DNA from: Candidatus Methylomirabilota bacterium | GTDB lineage: Bacteria > Methylomirabilota > Methylomirabilia > Methylomirabilales > Methylomirabilaceae | DNA: 64,000 bases | Direction of reading: 5' to 3' | NCBI GenBank assembly: GCA_003104975.1 | Contig: PQAM01000017.1 | Span: 16,091-80,090, forward strand | Part shown: positions 57,284 through 64,000 of the stretch, piece after piece | Layout: every line of letters begins with the position of its first letter | How positions within the stretch are numbered: the stretch's first letter is position 1 | Made by a program: the position numbers and the translations under genes | The notes under the pieces: generated by a model | Told to the model about the DNA's origin: nothing | The model's input: only the letters and a program-made list of their open reading frames with translations | Database searches by the model: none

Positions 57284-57733
57284 ATGATGACGCGTGAGCG
57301 GGTCGATGATCAAAGGACAGTTGCCATAGAGGTTGCGTCCTCCGAACAGACGGTCTTCCGCTTTCCACAGGGGCTGCCGGGATTTGAGGAACTGACCCGT
57401 TTCTTCCTCTGCGAACGGGAAGGGCTCCAGCCTCTGACGCTTCTGATCGCGCTGGATACGGCGGACGTCGCTCTCCCATTGCTCAGGTGTGCGGACTTCC
57501 TGACCGATTATTCACCCTCTATCCCGACGTCCGACCTCGAGGCGCTTGAGGCGACAGGCGCAGGTGATCTGGACCTCTTTGTGGTCGTCACCTTCGACGA
57601 AAAGGACGGCGGTGTGGCGGCCAACCTGATGGCCCCGATCTGCCTCAACCGCGCACGACAACTCGGCAGACAGGTGGTGCTTCCTGACGGGACGTATCCT
57701 CTGCACTATTCCCTGCTGCCGGTCTTCAACTAG
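57284..57733 (+). CDS. fliW: Flagellar assembly factor FliW
   Basis: 149 residues from ATG 57284 (57287 also possible). FRFPQGLPGFEELTRFFLCE, VVVTFDEKDGGVAANLMAPICLNRARQLGRQVVL and the C-terminal YPLHYSLLPVF are FliW marks. FliW binds flagellin and CsrA: when flagellin is exported, FliW sequesters CsrA and lifts its block on translation. The csrA gene is 6 bases downstream, giving the expected partner. Confidence 0.92.
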   Translation: MMTRERVDDQRTVAIEVASSEQTVFRFPQGLPGFEELTRFFLCEREGLQPLTLLIALDTADVALPLLRCADFLTDYSPSIPTSDLEALEATGAGDLDLFVVVTFDEKDGGVAANLMAPICLNRARQLGRQVVLPDGTYPLHYSLLPVFN

Positions 57734-57739
57734 GCCGCC

Positions 57740-58009
57740 ATGCTGATCTTGACCAGGAAGACGGGTGAGGCGATCACGATCGGTGAAGCGATCGTCGTCA
57801 GTGTGTTGGAGGTCCGAGGGTCGCAGGTGCGTCTCGGTATCTCCGCGCCCGCAGAGGTTGCGGTCCATCGAGCCGAGATCTATGAGCGGATTCGGGAAAC
57901 GAACCTTCAGGCCGGGTCGGTCGCGCTGTCTCGGGCCGGCGCGCTGAGCGAACGCCTCCGCGCCATCTTCCCGAAGTCGTCCTTATCCGAGTCGCCTACG
58001 AACGGTTAG
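57740..58009 (+). CDS. csrA: Carbon storage regulator CsrA (intact copy)
   Basis: 89 residues. The core [15 protein letters not shown]...[30 protein letters not shown] is full length; Arg44 ([10 protein letters not shown]) and Leu4 are kept. CsrA dimers bind GGA in mRNA leaders and block translation. The extra C-terminal tail (about 25 residues) is longer than in E. coli. Two damaged copies follow within 3 kb. Confidence 0.94.
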   Translation: MLILTRKTGEAITIGEAIVVSVLEVRGSQVRLGISAPAEVAVHRAEIYERIRETNLQAGSVALSRAGALSERLRAIFPKSSLSESPTNG

Positions 58010-58395
58010 ACATCACGGGACGACTTGACGGCATCAAGAAAACCTTTCGCCGCCTGGAGCGCTTGTTCCGCTTGATACTGTGAGACATGCGCGGTCACCC
58101 CGTAGTCACCAACGCCACGTAATTCAAATAGCCAGTTCAAAGCTTTGCCTTGCTCTTGATCCAACTTACCAGTCCTGACGAACCTCTGGTGAATGGCGGC
58201 GATGACACCACTATGCTTACTCAATTCCAATTTTTCGGATAGCAGAAGAGCGGTAGCAGCATAAAATGCCGCATAGTACGCACGAGAAGCGGCGACATCA
58301 TAGTATCCTCGAACAACCAATTCCTGAGCGGCTTGAAGCGAGGTATCGGCCCTTTCCAGGTTGGCGTCTATCTCCCTGGAATAGTCCGGCATCAT
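58006..58395 (-). CDS. HEPN-domain toxin-like protein
   Basis: 129 residues. Helical HEPN fold: [34 protein letters not shown], and [14 protein letters not shown], the last with the R-x-x-x-D-Y pattern of the UPF0332-type HEPN. HEPN proteins often act as RNases neutralised by a nucleotidyltransferase partner, encoded here 4 bp upstream. Its end overlaps csrA tail-to-tail by a few bases. Confidence 0.8.
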   Translation of the reverse strand: MMPDYSREIDANLERADTSLQAAQELVVRGYYDVAASRAYYAAFYAATALLLSEKLELSKHSGVIAAIHQRFVRTGKLDQEQGKALNWLFELRGVGDYGVTAHVSQYQAEQALQAAKGFLDAVKSSRDV

Positions 58396-58823
58396 ATCCG
58401 AAGGCCCTCCCTCTTCGCATTGCGATAGAGCCGAGTACTGCCATGTTCAAATTCGTCAAGACGCGCAGGCTTGGCTGAAATGAGGCGGTCGGATTCCAGT
58501 TGAAGTGGATACAATAGTTCGATGATTTGACGAAGTTCACGGAAATAGTCGAATGGCTGGTTCAACAAAACCAGTAGATCGATATCACTGACAGGACTCG
58601 CCTGATTCCGTGCCATGGACCCAAATAGGATCAGGCCATGAAATCGTGGGCCGTAATGGCCTTCAAGGACTGTTTTGCATTGCCTGAGCAGTTCTGCGAC
58701 GGTCATCGCTTCGCCATTCTCCATCAGCAGCAAAAGAGTAGCCTTCAAGATGATTCCACGATAGGGCTTGCGCGACGCCTCTGTCAAGCCCAAAGGAATG
58801 ACTTCTGTCTCATCAACACCCAA
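58392..58823 (-). CDS. MNT-type nucleotidyltransferase antitoxin partner
   Basis: 143 residues from TTG 58823; a later ATG in MENGEAMTVAELL is more likely the real start. The nucleotidyltransferase motif GSMARNQASPVSDIDLLVLL (GSx10DxD) is intact. MNT proteins add nucleotides to HEPN toxins and silence them. It overlaps the HEPN gene by 4 bp. Its 5' end lies beside a damaged csrA copy. Confidence 0.78.
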   Translation of the reverse strand: MGVDETEVIPLGLTEASRKPYRGIILKATLLLLMENGEAMTVAELLRQCKTVLEGHYGPRFHGLILFGSMARNQASPVSDIDLLVLLNQPFDYFRELRQIIELLYPLQLESDRLISAKPARLDEFEHGSTRLYRNAKREGLRI

Positions 58824-58860
58824 CGCGCCCCCGAAGGCGCTTACGAGTTCCTGTAACGTC

Positions 58861-59094
58861 AGGACGGGTAAGACGATCGTGATCAGTGTCCTGGAGGTGC
58901 GAGATTCGCAGGTGCGTCTGGGTATCTCGGCGCCCTCGGAGGTTGCGGTCCATCGAGCCGAGATCTATGAGCGGATTCGAGAGAAAAACCTTCAGGCCGG
59001 GTCGATCGCGCTGTCTCGGGCCGGCGCGCTGAGCGAACGGCTCCGCACCATCTTCCCCAAGCCGTCCTCATCCGAGTCGCCTACGAACGGTTAG
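58861..59094 (+). pseudogene. csrA: Second csrA copy, N-terminally truncated
   Basis: Translates as TGKTIVISVLEVRDSQVRLG and on through [20 protein letters not shown] to SPTNG, closely matching csrA at 57.7 kb, but without MLILTR and with about seven residues deleted (EAITIGE). The reading frame to the stop at 59094 is open, joined upstream to unrelated sequence. It has no proper start, so it is taken as a remnant. Confidence 0.8.
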
Positions 59095-59200
59095 GTAGCG
59101 CGGGACGACTTGACGGCATCCGGAAAACCCTTCGCCTTCAAATTCGTCAAGACGTGCGGGCTTAGCTGAAATCAGGCGGTCGGATTCCAGTCACGTGATG
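59095..59200. pseudogene. Remnant of HEPN and MNT genes behind the second csrA copy
   Basis: 59104-59133 repeats the HEPN 3' end (GGGACGACTTGACGGCATC, also at 58018). It joins directly to a copy of the MNT interior (TTCAAATTCGTCAAGACG at 59138, also at 58444), through GGCGGTCGGATTCCAGT. The piece between is deleted. So the unit csrA-HEPN-MNT was duplicated and the second copy then shrank. Confidence 0.75.
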
Positions 59201-59207
59201 CGAGCAA

Positions 59208-59486
59208 TTAGACAAGCTCGATACTCACGCGACGCCCCACCATCGCCGCCGCCCGCTGCAAACTCGACAGGGCAATGTTGTTCTTTGGATCCAGGAGACG
59301 GTCTACTTGAGACCGGCTGGTCTTCAGAAGCGTAGCCATCTTATTCTTCGAAATGTGCTGCGTTTTCATAGCCTCAGCGAGTTGCCACGCGACTACTTCT
59401 TTGATGGCCTGCGCTTGCGTATCTTCACGGATGCCCTCTTCCTTCAGGAAGTCATCGATGCTCGAACCCATATGCCTCTTACTCAT
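59208..59486 (-). CDS. XRE-family antitoxin-like protein
   Basis: 92 residues. Helix-turn-helix of the XRE kind: AEAMKTQHISKNKMATLLKTSRSQVDRLLD, with a VSIELV end. It resembles antitoxins of HigA-type pairs. A toxin gene would lie next to it, but none is evident on either side; a short panC-like remnant and a broken PIN gene are neighbours. Either its partner is lost or it acts alone. Confidence 0.65.
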   Translation of the reverse strand: MSKRHMGSSIDDFLKEEGIREDTQAQAIKEVVAWQLAEAMKTQHISKNKMATLLKTSRSQVDRLLDPKNNIALSSLQRAAAMVGRRVSIELV

Positions 59487-59794
59487 CCCTCCAACTCCTT
59501 TTGGCGTGTACGCGCGATCGGTAGCAGTGTTATGTCGCTGTTAGGCGACTGAGCGTTGCGCTGATCAATCGACTCAGACCTACGCCGGATTGGATTGAAG
59601 GCTCTGCGGTGATCATACTGGCCGTACGATTCGGCGAGACGCGTCTCTTTGACAATCATCTGATCACGCCTGCCTGAGGTTGTCCTGCCGGCAAGTCGGC
59701 TTTTAACTCTCCGCGATCAGCGAGCTCTTATTGTCACTATGAGTGATCAATGGAAACGCGTCAATCCTAGCGGCACATTTCCCACGTGAACTGC
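59487..59794. other. Gap holding a probable panC tail
   Basis: Apart from the panC-like piece at 59549-59677, I see no open frame with family resemblance, repeat or clear promoter. The sequence looks like worn remains of earlier genes. Confidence 0.4.
59549..59677 (+). pseudogene. panC: Probable C-terminal fragment of pantothenate synthetase (PanC)
   Basis: The + frame ending in TGA 59675-59677 reads PTPDWIEGSAVIILAVRFGE followed by TRLFDNHLI. PanC proteins end in a segment of the form AxxxGxTRLIDN, so this is probably the tail of a lost panC. No other panC part is nearby. The match is short, hence moderate confidence. Confidence 0.45.
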
Positions 59795-60230
59795 TTACGA
59801 ACGTCTTACCGCAACGATGTTCAGCCGTCGGCCATGCCTGACCAGCAGTGTTTGCCACGCCCTCATGTCATGGTCGTTTTCGGTGACAAGTGGCAGGCCG
59901 GCGGAAGAGGCCGATACGGCGATCAGCACATCAGGCAGATGGTCGCTCGGTTTGATGGCCCCATACCGACCGCTATACCGAGCAAGCAGCAGGCCCGCCA
60001 GCGCCCATTCGTCCACTGTAGGGGTCAGAATCCGTTCCTGCAGAGCGAAGGCTTGACGAATTCGGTCGATATCCCGTCCGTCGGTCCCGGAGACTGCGAG
60101 TCCCGGCATACAATTCCTGCAGGACAACCGAGGAGAGCCACGCGCGCCCATGTCTCACTTCACGCTCGATGATGTCGTTGTACGCGTGGTATCGGATCCG
60201 GGCTACCCGGGTCGAGGAGTCAAAGAGCAT
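59795..60230 (-). pseudogene. PIN-domain (VapC-like) toxin broken by a 4-bp duplication
   Basis: Two overlapping frames make one PIN protein: the first from ATG 60230 (LFDSSTRVARIRYHAYN...VVLQELYAGTRSLRDRR), the second to 59795 (DIDRIRQAFALQERILTPTV, LPDVLIAVSASSAGLPLVTEND). The frames meet at CCGTCCGT (60074-60081), a tandem 4-bp duplication; removing one copy gives LRDRRDIDRIRQAF without a break. PIN acidic residues D and D-N-D are present across the two pieces. It follows an antitoxin gene by 15 bases. Confidence 0.8.
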
Positions 60231-60245
60231 GTTGCTGATGACTCA

Positions 60246-60479
60246 TTATCGTGTGTGCTTGCGGGACGAGCGTTGGGGGGTTCGCTCGTAGGCATTGACC
60301 CATGTGCCGCGGCGTTGTAAGCCCTTCAGCGCCGCAGCCACCTGTTCCGCAGCAAGGGCGTGATCGATGGCGACGCGGACGGCCTCGGATTCGCTCTTCA
60401 CGCCTAAGAGCTCTCTGAGCCGCTGAACCTTGTGACGGTTCACCATGAAGTTTTTTCGTTCAATCGTCTCTGTTCTCAT
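60246..60479 (-). CDS. Ribbon-helix-helix-type antitoxin, partner of the broken PIN gene
   Basis: 77 residues from ATG 60479, with GGAGG upstream on the - strand; the frame reaches 60596. HKVQRLRELLGVKSESEAVRVAIDHALAAEQV has the VapB-like DNA-binding pattern. It is followed after 15 bases by the PIN pseudogene. With the toxin gone, it is probably an orphan antitoxin. Confidence 0.65.
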   Translation of the reverse strand: MRTETIERKNFMVNRHKVQRLRELLGVKSESEAVRVAIDHALAAEQVAAALKGLQRRGTWVNAYERTPQRSSRKHTR

Positions 60480-60644
60480 GCTAATGCCTCCAGCGCTGTG
60501 TGTCACCGATAGCCAGTGTATGACACACGCAGGGTTGCGGTCAACCCCGCCTTTTCGCGACCTCGCAATAATGCCATAAGGCTGAGGTGCGCCCATGGAG
60601 ATCGAGTGTCGTGCTGCTCGCTAGTCGTTCCGGGGGTGGGCGCA

Positions 60645-60681
60645 GTCCCTGTACTATTCCCTGCTGCCGGTCTCCGGCTAG
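60645..60681 (+). pseudogene. fliW: fliW 3'-end fragment
   Basis: TACTATTCCCTGCTGCCGGT and TAG match the last codons of fliW (57706-57733) with few changes. It lies just before the third csrA copy, in the same order and spacing as the original, so the duplicated unit began inside fliW. Confidence 0.75.
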
Positions 60682-60688
60682 GATCGCC

Positions 60689-61006
60689 ATGCTGATCCTG
60701 ACCAGGAGGACGGGTGAGGCGATCACGATCGGTGACGCGATCGTGATCGGTGTGCTGGAGGTCCGAGGCTCGCAGGTGCGTCTCGGCATTTCGGCGCCCG
60801 CCGAGGTCGCGGTCCATCGAGCCGAGATCCACGAACGGATTCGAGAGGCGAACTGTCACGCCGGCTCCGTCGCGCTGTCGCAGGCCGACGCGTTGAGCGA
60901 ACGCCCCTCCGCGCCATCTTCCCGAAGCGGCCCTCGCCAGATACGCCATCTCCGCTACCCGAAGTGTTTCGTGCGGAGTCTTGAATGTCGGCCGATCATC
61001 GCATAG
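60689..61006 (+). pseudogene. csrA: Third csrA copy with frameshifted C-terminus
   Basis: Residues 1-70 match csrA ([20 protein letters not shown]...[20 protein letters not shown]). After ALSER two extra C bases (GAACGCCCCTCCGCGCC against GAACGCCTCCGCGCC) shift the frame, and the protein runs on to 61006 over the end of the VapC-like gene. The RNA-binding core is whole, so a working CsrA cannot be excluded. Confidence 0.75.
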
Positions 61007-61362
61007 TGCTGGTCCTGATGTAACACAATCGCATGGTGTTCAAGCGCTACGGCCGCGATAAGGAGATCGGCCGTGGGCAGGGTCAGACCCTCTCGGCCAA
61101 GGGAGAAGCCGAGTTCATAGACGCGCTCCCATGTAGCCTCGGTGACGGGAAGGACATCGAGGCTTTCCAGCCTGATCTTGAGACTGTCTCGCTCAGCCTC
61201 GGTCCTACAGCCCTGCAGGAGTTCCAGAATAACGACGGGGCAGGTAGCGGCATACCCGGACGAGATACAGTGCCTGAGGAACTCCTTCAGTTCGGGATAA
61301 CCCAATCGTCTGAAGCTGATGATCCACGCGGAGGTATCGACCAGCACACGTTCAGTCGTCAA
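60955..61362 (-). CDS. PIN-domain toxin (VapC-like)
   Basis: 135 residues. [15 protein letters not shown] (first Asp D9), E in VILELLQGC (about 47), [17 protein letters not shown] (Asp) and [11 protein letters not shown] (Asp). All four PIN metal positions are present, in contrast to the broken PIN gene 700 bp away. It overlaps its antitoxin gene by 11 bases. Target RNA unknown. Confidence 0.85.
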   Translation of the reverse strand: MTTERVLVDTSAWIISFRRLGYPELKEFLRHCISSGYAATCPVVILELLQGCRTEAERDSLKIRLESLDVLPVTEATWERVYELGFSLGREGLTLPTADLLIAAVALEHHAIVLHQDQHYAMIGRHSRLRTKHFG

Positions 61363-61558
61363 GGCGCATCTTCTTCAACGATTTGAGGCTCAGGCCGAAA
61401 TGATCATAGTGACCGATAAGCCGGCTCAATTCTTCCCGGCGTCGAGCGCGCAGGAATTCACGAAGTGCGGTGTCGACAGCCGCTTTCTTGGAGGAAGCGC
61501 TTGTCAGCTTCATCACGGTTTCGAGTAATACGTCATCAATTTCAAGCGTTGTCCGCAT
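61352..61558 (-). CDS. VapB-like antitoxin
   Basis: 68 residues from the ATG at 61558; the frame continues to 61633, but AAAGGAGAAG just before that ATG fixes the start. MRTTLEIDDVLLETVMKLTS, SKKAAVDTALREFL is the ribbon-helix-helix of VapB. The C-terminal tail ([19 protein letters not shown]) should wrap the PIN toxin. Start and stop signals of the pair overlap. Confidence 0.82.
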   Translation of the reverse strand: MRTTLEIDDVLLETVMKLTSASSKKAAVDTALREFLRARRREELSRLIGHYDHFGLSLKSLKKMRLDD

Positions 61559-61669
61559 ACGCTTCTCCTTTCTGTTTATGCCTAGGATAACACAATAATA
61601 TGTAGCAGTACATATCCCGTCTCGGCACCGCAAATCAGTATCCGCCCAGTACGCACAAGATATCCTGAA

Positions 61670-63838
61670 TCAGGGCGCGAAACCGAACGTCTCGACCGTC
61701 AGGCTGAGTCGATTTGACGGTTGCAACGGATCGGTCCCTGCTCGCACCAGGCCGCCATACCCGAAGTACGTCCCGATCGGCTCGGATCCCGCGAAGGTAT
61801 ATGAAAACGGGACCGTGGCGGCCGCCGTAAGCACCACATTGCTCTGAAACGGTACCGGTAATGGGCCGAAGGTAATGGTGAGCAGGCCGGAGGGTGTGGG
61901 AACGAAGGAGGCGAACGTAACTCCGTCGGGTAATAACACGCCAAGGTAGATATCGACCCTGTCCGGTGACGGCGGGAATCCTGGGGCTATGAGAGCTTGG
62001 TACGTAACGGTCTGCCCGGCATGAAATAGCGATCCATTGAAGATGAGATCGACTGTTGACTGAGATGGTGGCGGTGGCGGGGTTCCCGGAGATACGCGTT
62101 GCGCATACGATCGTACCTGGCTCAGCCCGTGTCCATCAGAGACCGTCACCTCAATCGTACAGATCTGCTCAGATCCCGTCGTATTCGTCGGGGCAGTCCA
62201 TATGGGGGTCTGAGTATTCGGATTATCGAAGTTACCGTTCGAGCCGAGTGCGGGCGGACAGATGGCTGACCAGCTATAGCCCAGCGCATGATTCACCGAG
62301 TCGGATGCTGATACGCTCAGGCTCACGGACCCTTGAGAGACCGTGGGGTTGGGCGTTCCGGTGGGATCCGTTACCGTGAGGCTATGGGTCGCGAATGCTG
62401 CGGAAATATTCTTCTGAGCTGTCATGATGATATGACAAGAAGTGCTTTGTCCGGCGCCTATACAGTCCCCACCCCAACCTGTAAAGTAAGACGTCCCCAT
62501 CGTTCTTTCCGTAAGTGTCACTGAGCCATTAGTGGGGAACGTAGCCTGGCAGGTCCCGGTATTGCCGGTACCGCAGTCAATTCCTGGTGGGTCGCTTGTA
62601 ACCGTTCCGATCGCATCGCCCCTAATTGTAACCTGGAGCAGGTAAGGCTCCGGCGTATCCGTGGTCGCGGCAAGAAATACAGGCTCCCCGGTTCCTGTGA
62701 GTGTCAGAGTTCGCAGGGGAGGAGTATTACCATCTGCGGCTCGTGTGAAGACGGTGATGGAGCGTGGATATGATAGATTGGACACCAGCAGTTCGTTGTT
62801 CGGCAGGTCGAGCGCCAGACCGAGAGGCTGGCCGAGCCCTGTTACCGGCCCAGAAACCCTTCGTTTCGGTCGTGTATCTCCGCTGGCCGTCCGGGGGTAG
62901 ACGACGATGGCGGAGTTGCCTTGACTGACGACGATCAGTTCATCGTTGCGTAAATCCAGGGCGATGCCCCTCGGATATTTCAACGGTGTAGTCGGGTCAA
63001 AATCTTGAATAGTCCGAAGCGGCGCGATGTTACCTGACACCGCGGGATCATCGTCATAGACCTCCGTCAGATCGTAGACCGTAATCGAGTGACTACCTTT
63101 ATTATTGGATATATACAGTTCATTGTGTACCGTGTCGATTGCGATCCCCCAAGGGGTGTTGAGCTGGGTCGCCGTCCCGGCGATGACTCGCGGTGCAACA
63201 TCCCCGGAGGCATCGAGCGGGAAGATCAATATCTCATCGTCCACTTCGTTGGTCACCAGCAGCTTATCGTTCACCGTATCTATGGCTAAACCGCGAGGGG
63301 TCGATAACTCGGTGTGTGGGCCGCTGATGATCCGTTTTGGTCTCGAATTACCGCTGGCAAATCTGTCGTACACAGCAATAGTAAGTGGAGCACCGCGTCG
63401 GTTTGCTACAAATAACTCATCATGTATTGTATCCACCGCAACGCCACTCGGTACGTTAAGTCCTGTATTGCTGCCTTGTAAGCTCCTGGTCGGCGCGGTA
63501 TTGCCGTATCCCAATCGATCGTAAACTCGTACCGTGTTTAGCGACAGAAGGTTTGTAGGGGAATCGCCGCTTGCGACGAAGATCTCTTCTGCAGCCTGTG
63601 TTGCTGGCAGGACGCTCCCCCATACGGATGCGAACGTGGCAAAGACAAGGTATGCCAACTTGCTGTCAATTGTACGAAAGAGCCTTTTTGTGAATCCTCC
63701 TGAGTTGTTGTCGTGCGATTGAGATTCCTGCCGATTCAATTGACCTGACGATGGACCGCTTCTCGTCACCGCGCGCTCTTCGATACAATCGCTGACTCGG
63801 ACAGAACAGATCGTCTTTTCTGTCTGCAACTCCCACAC
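61670..63838 (-). CDS. Secreted beta-propeller protein with bacterial repeat and Ig-like domains
   Basis: 722 residues from GTG 63838, 8 bases after AGGAGG. A 50-residue charged lead precedes a signal-like helix (LAYLVFATFASVWGSVLPATQA). About six blades repeat the form SGPxTxLxxPxGLALDxxNDEL...VYxRxAxGNxxPxR (about 95-405). Then comes a Cys-paired module (SDPPGIDCGTGNTGTCQATF, FTGWGGDC), an Ig/PKD-like part, a Pro-run (PGTPPPPPSQ) and a final beta-rich domain. An NHL-type propeller often binds ligands or sugars; the function is unknown. The window's first gene is also a repeat-rich surface protein, though no sequence is shared. Confidence 0.75.
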   Translation of the reverse strand: MWELQTEKTICSVRVSDCIEERAVTRSGPSSGQLNRQESQSHDNNSGGFTKRLFRTIDSKLAYLVFATFASVWGSVLPATQAAEEIFVASGDSPTNLLSLNTVRVYDRLGYGNTAPTRSLQGSNTGLNVPSGVAVDTIHDELFVANRRGAPLTIAVYDRFASGNSRPKRIISGPHTELSTPRGLAIDTVNDKLLVTNEVDDEILIFPLDASGDVAPRVIAGTATQLNTPWGIAIDTVHNELYISNNKGSHSITVYDLTEVYDDDPAVSGNIAPLRTIQDFDPTTPLKYPRGIALDLRNDELIVVSQGNSAIVVYPRTASGDTRPKRRVSGPVTGLGQPLGLALDLPNNELLVSNLSYPRSITVFTRAADGNTPPLRTLTLTGTGEPVFLAATTDTPEPYLLQVTIRGDAIGTVTSDPPGIDCGTGNTGTCQATFPTNGSVTLTERTMGTSYFTGWGGDCIGAGQSTSCHIIMTAQKNISAAFATHSLTVTDPTGTPNPTVSQGSVSLSVSASDSVNHALGYSWSAICPPALGSNGNFDNPNTQTPIWTAPTNTTGSEQICTIEVTVSDGHGLSQVRSYAQRVSPGTPPPPPSQSTVDLIFNGSLFHAGQTVTYQALIAPGFPPSPDRVDIYLGVLLPDGVTFASFVPTPSGLLTITFGPLPVPFQSNVVLTAAATVPFSYTFAGSEPIGTYFGYGGLVRAGTDPLQPSNRLSLTVETFGFAP

Positions 63839-64000
63839 TGTCGGTGCCTCCTAGGTTTTGGTTGGACTGTTCACCTGCCGGGCGTAGGTATCTTATCCTT
63901 ATATTCATGGGCGTTAACAGTTCTAGAGTGGCTGTTTACAGTAAGATATGGCCACAACTATCCATAAGATTATCGGCAGTGACCTTCCCCCGGTTTCCTG
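63839..64000. other. Window end
   Basis: The last 162 bases hold only the ribosome site of the propeller gene. I see no other feature. Confidence 0.5.

Overview
The window is bacterial, GC-rich (by eye about 60%) and gene-dense, with one complete rRNA operon, a tRNA cluster and a long chemotaxis and flagellar region on the + strand. My best guess is a Gram-negative of the NC10 (Methylomirabilis-like) type. This rests on overall impression: a deep-branching 16S, the order zapB-zapA-6S RNA-rny, several chromosomal toxin-antitoxin pairs, and c-haem sensor proteins beside chemoreceptors. No methane or nitrite gene is present, so it is an inference, and the 16S gene at 17.6-19.2 kb would settle it. 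FlgH and FlgI (L and P rings) show an outer membrane and peptidoglycan layer.

Layout. 0-3.1 kb: the 3' part of a surface protein with Ig-like and HAF repeats, a hicAB-like pair, and a Phd/PIN pair. 3.2-13.7 kb: a housekeeping run of pheT (without pheS), zapB, zapA, a probable 6S RNA, rny, a YmdB-type phosphoesterase, folD, a DUF971 protein and two zinc-type dehydrogenases. 13.7-17.4 kb: a class A penicillin-binding protein (- strand) and tyrS. 17.4-23.3 kb: the rRNA operon 16S-tRNA-Ile-tRNA-Ala-23S-5S, with promoter, boxA-like elements, a 23S processing stem, a terminator and, unusually, a small helix-hairpin-helix protein gene between 23S and 5S. 23.4-27.0 kb: an N-acetylmuramoyl-alanine amidase, a GerMN protein, rph and an ITPase gene. 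27.0-27.9 kb: six tRNA genes (Pro, Arg, His, Arg, Arg, Lys), most separated by imperfect palindromes. A phosphohexomutase gene follows and is closed off by a perfect 39-bp copy of the tRNA-Lys 3' end.

30.4-57.7 kb is a motility and signalling region. It runs: a large hybrid histidine kinase, a degenerate kinase, cheY-cheA-mcp-cheW, a soluble c-haem sensor, a second mcp, cheR-cheD-cheB (cheB frameshifted), a response regulator with a Cys-rich middle and STAS-like end, motA-motB-cheZ, then flgF-flgG-flgA-flgH-flgI-flgJ-flgM-flgN-flgK, a hemerythrin, flgL, fliW and csrA. Three promoter-like signals fit this layout: a sigma-28-type site before cheY and two sigma-54-type sites, before the response regulator and before flgF. 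The receptor with a haem-binding periplasmic domain, the separate haem protein and the hemerythrin suggest that swimming responds to O2, NO or redox state.

57.7-61.6 kb is an unstable zone. csrA is present three times, one copy intact and two decayed. The copies are interleaved with HEPN/MNT, RHH/PIN and VapBC-like pairs, a lone XRE antitoxin, a PIN gene broken by a 4-bp duplication and a probable panC tail. The window ends with a secreted beta-propeller protein on the - strand.

The most unusual structural signal is a family of intergenic repeats with a 7-base period. The unit differs between loci (GGCGTGA, GGCTGAA, AGGGTAT, AGTGGTC types), but at the fully developed loci it is arranged as a long imperfect hairpin with the G-rich arm first on the + strand. 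These lie between tRNA genes and between che, mot and flg genes.
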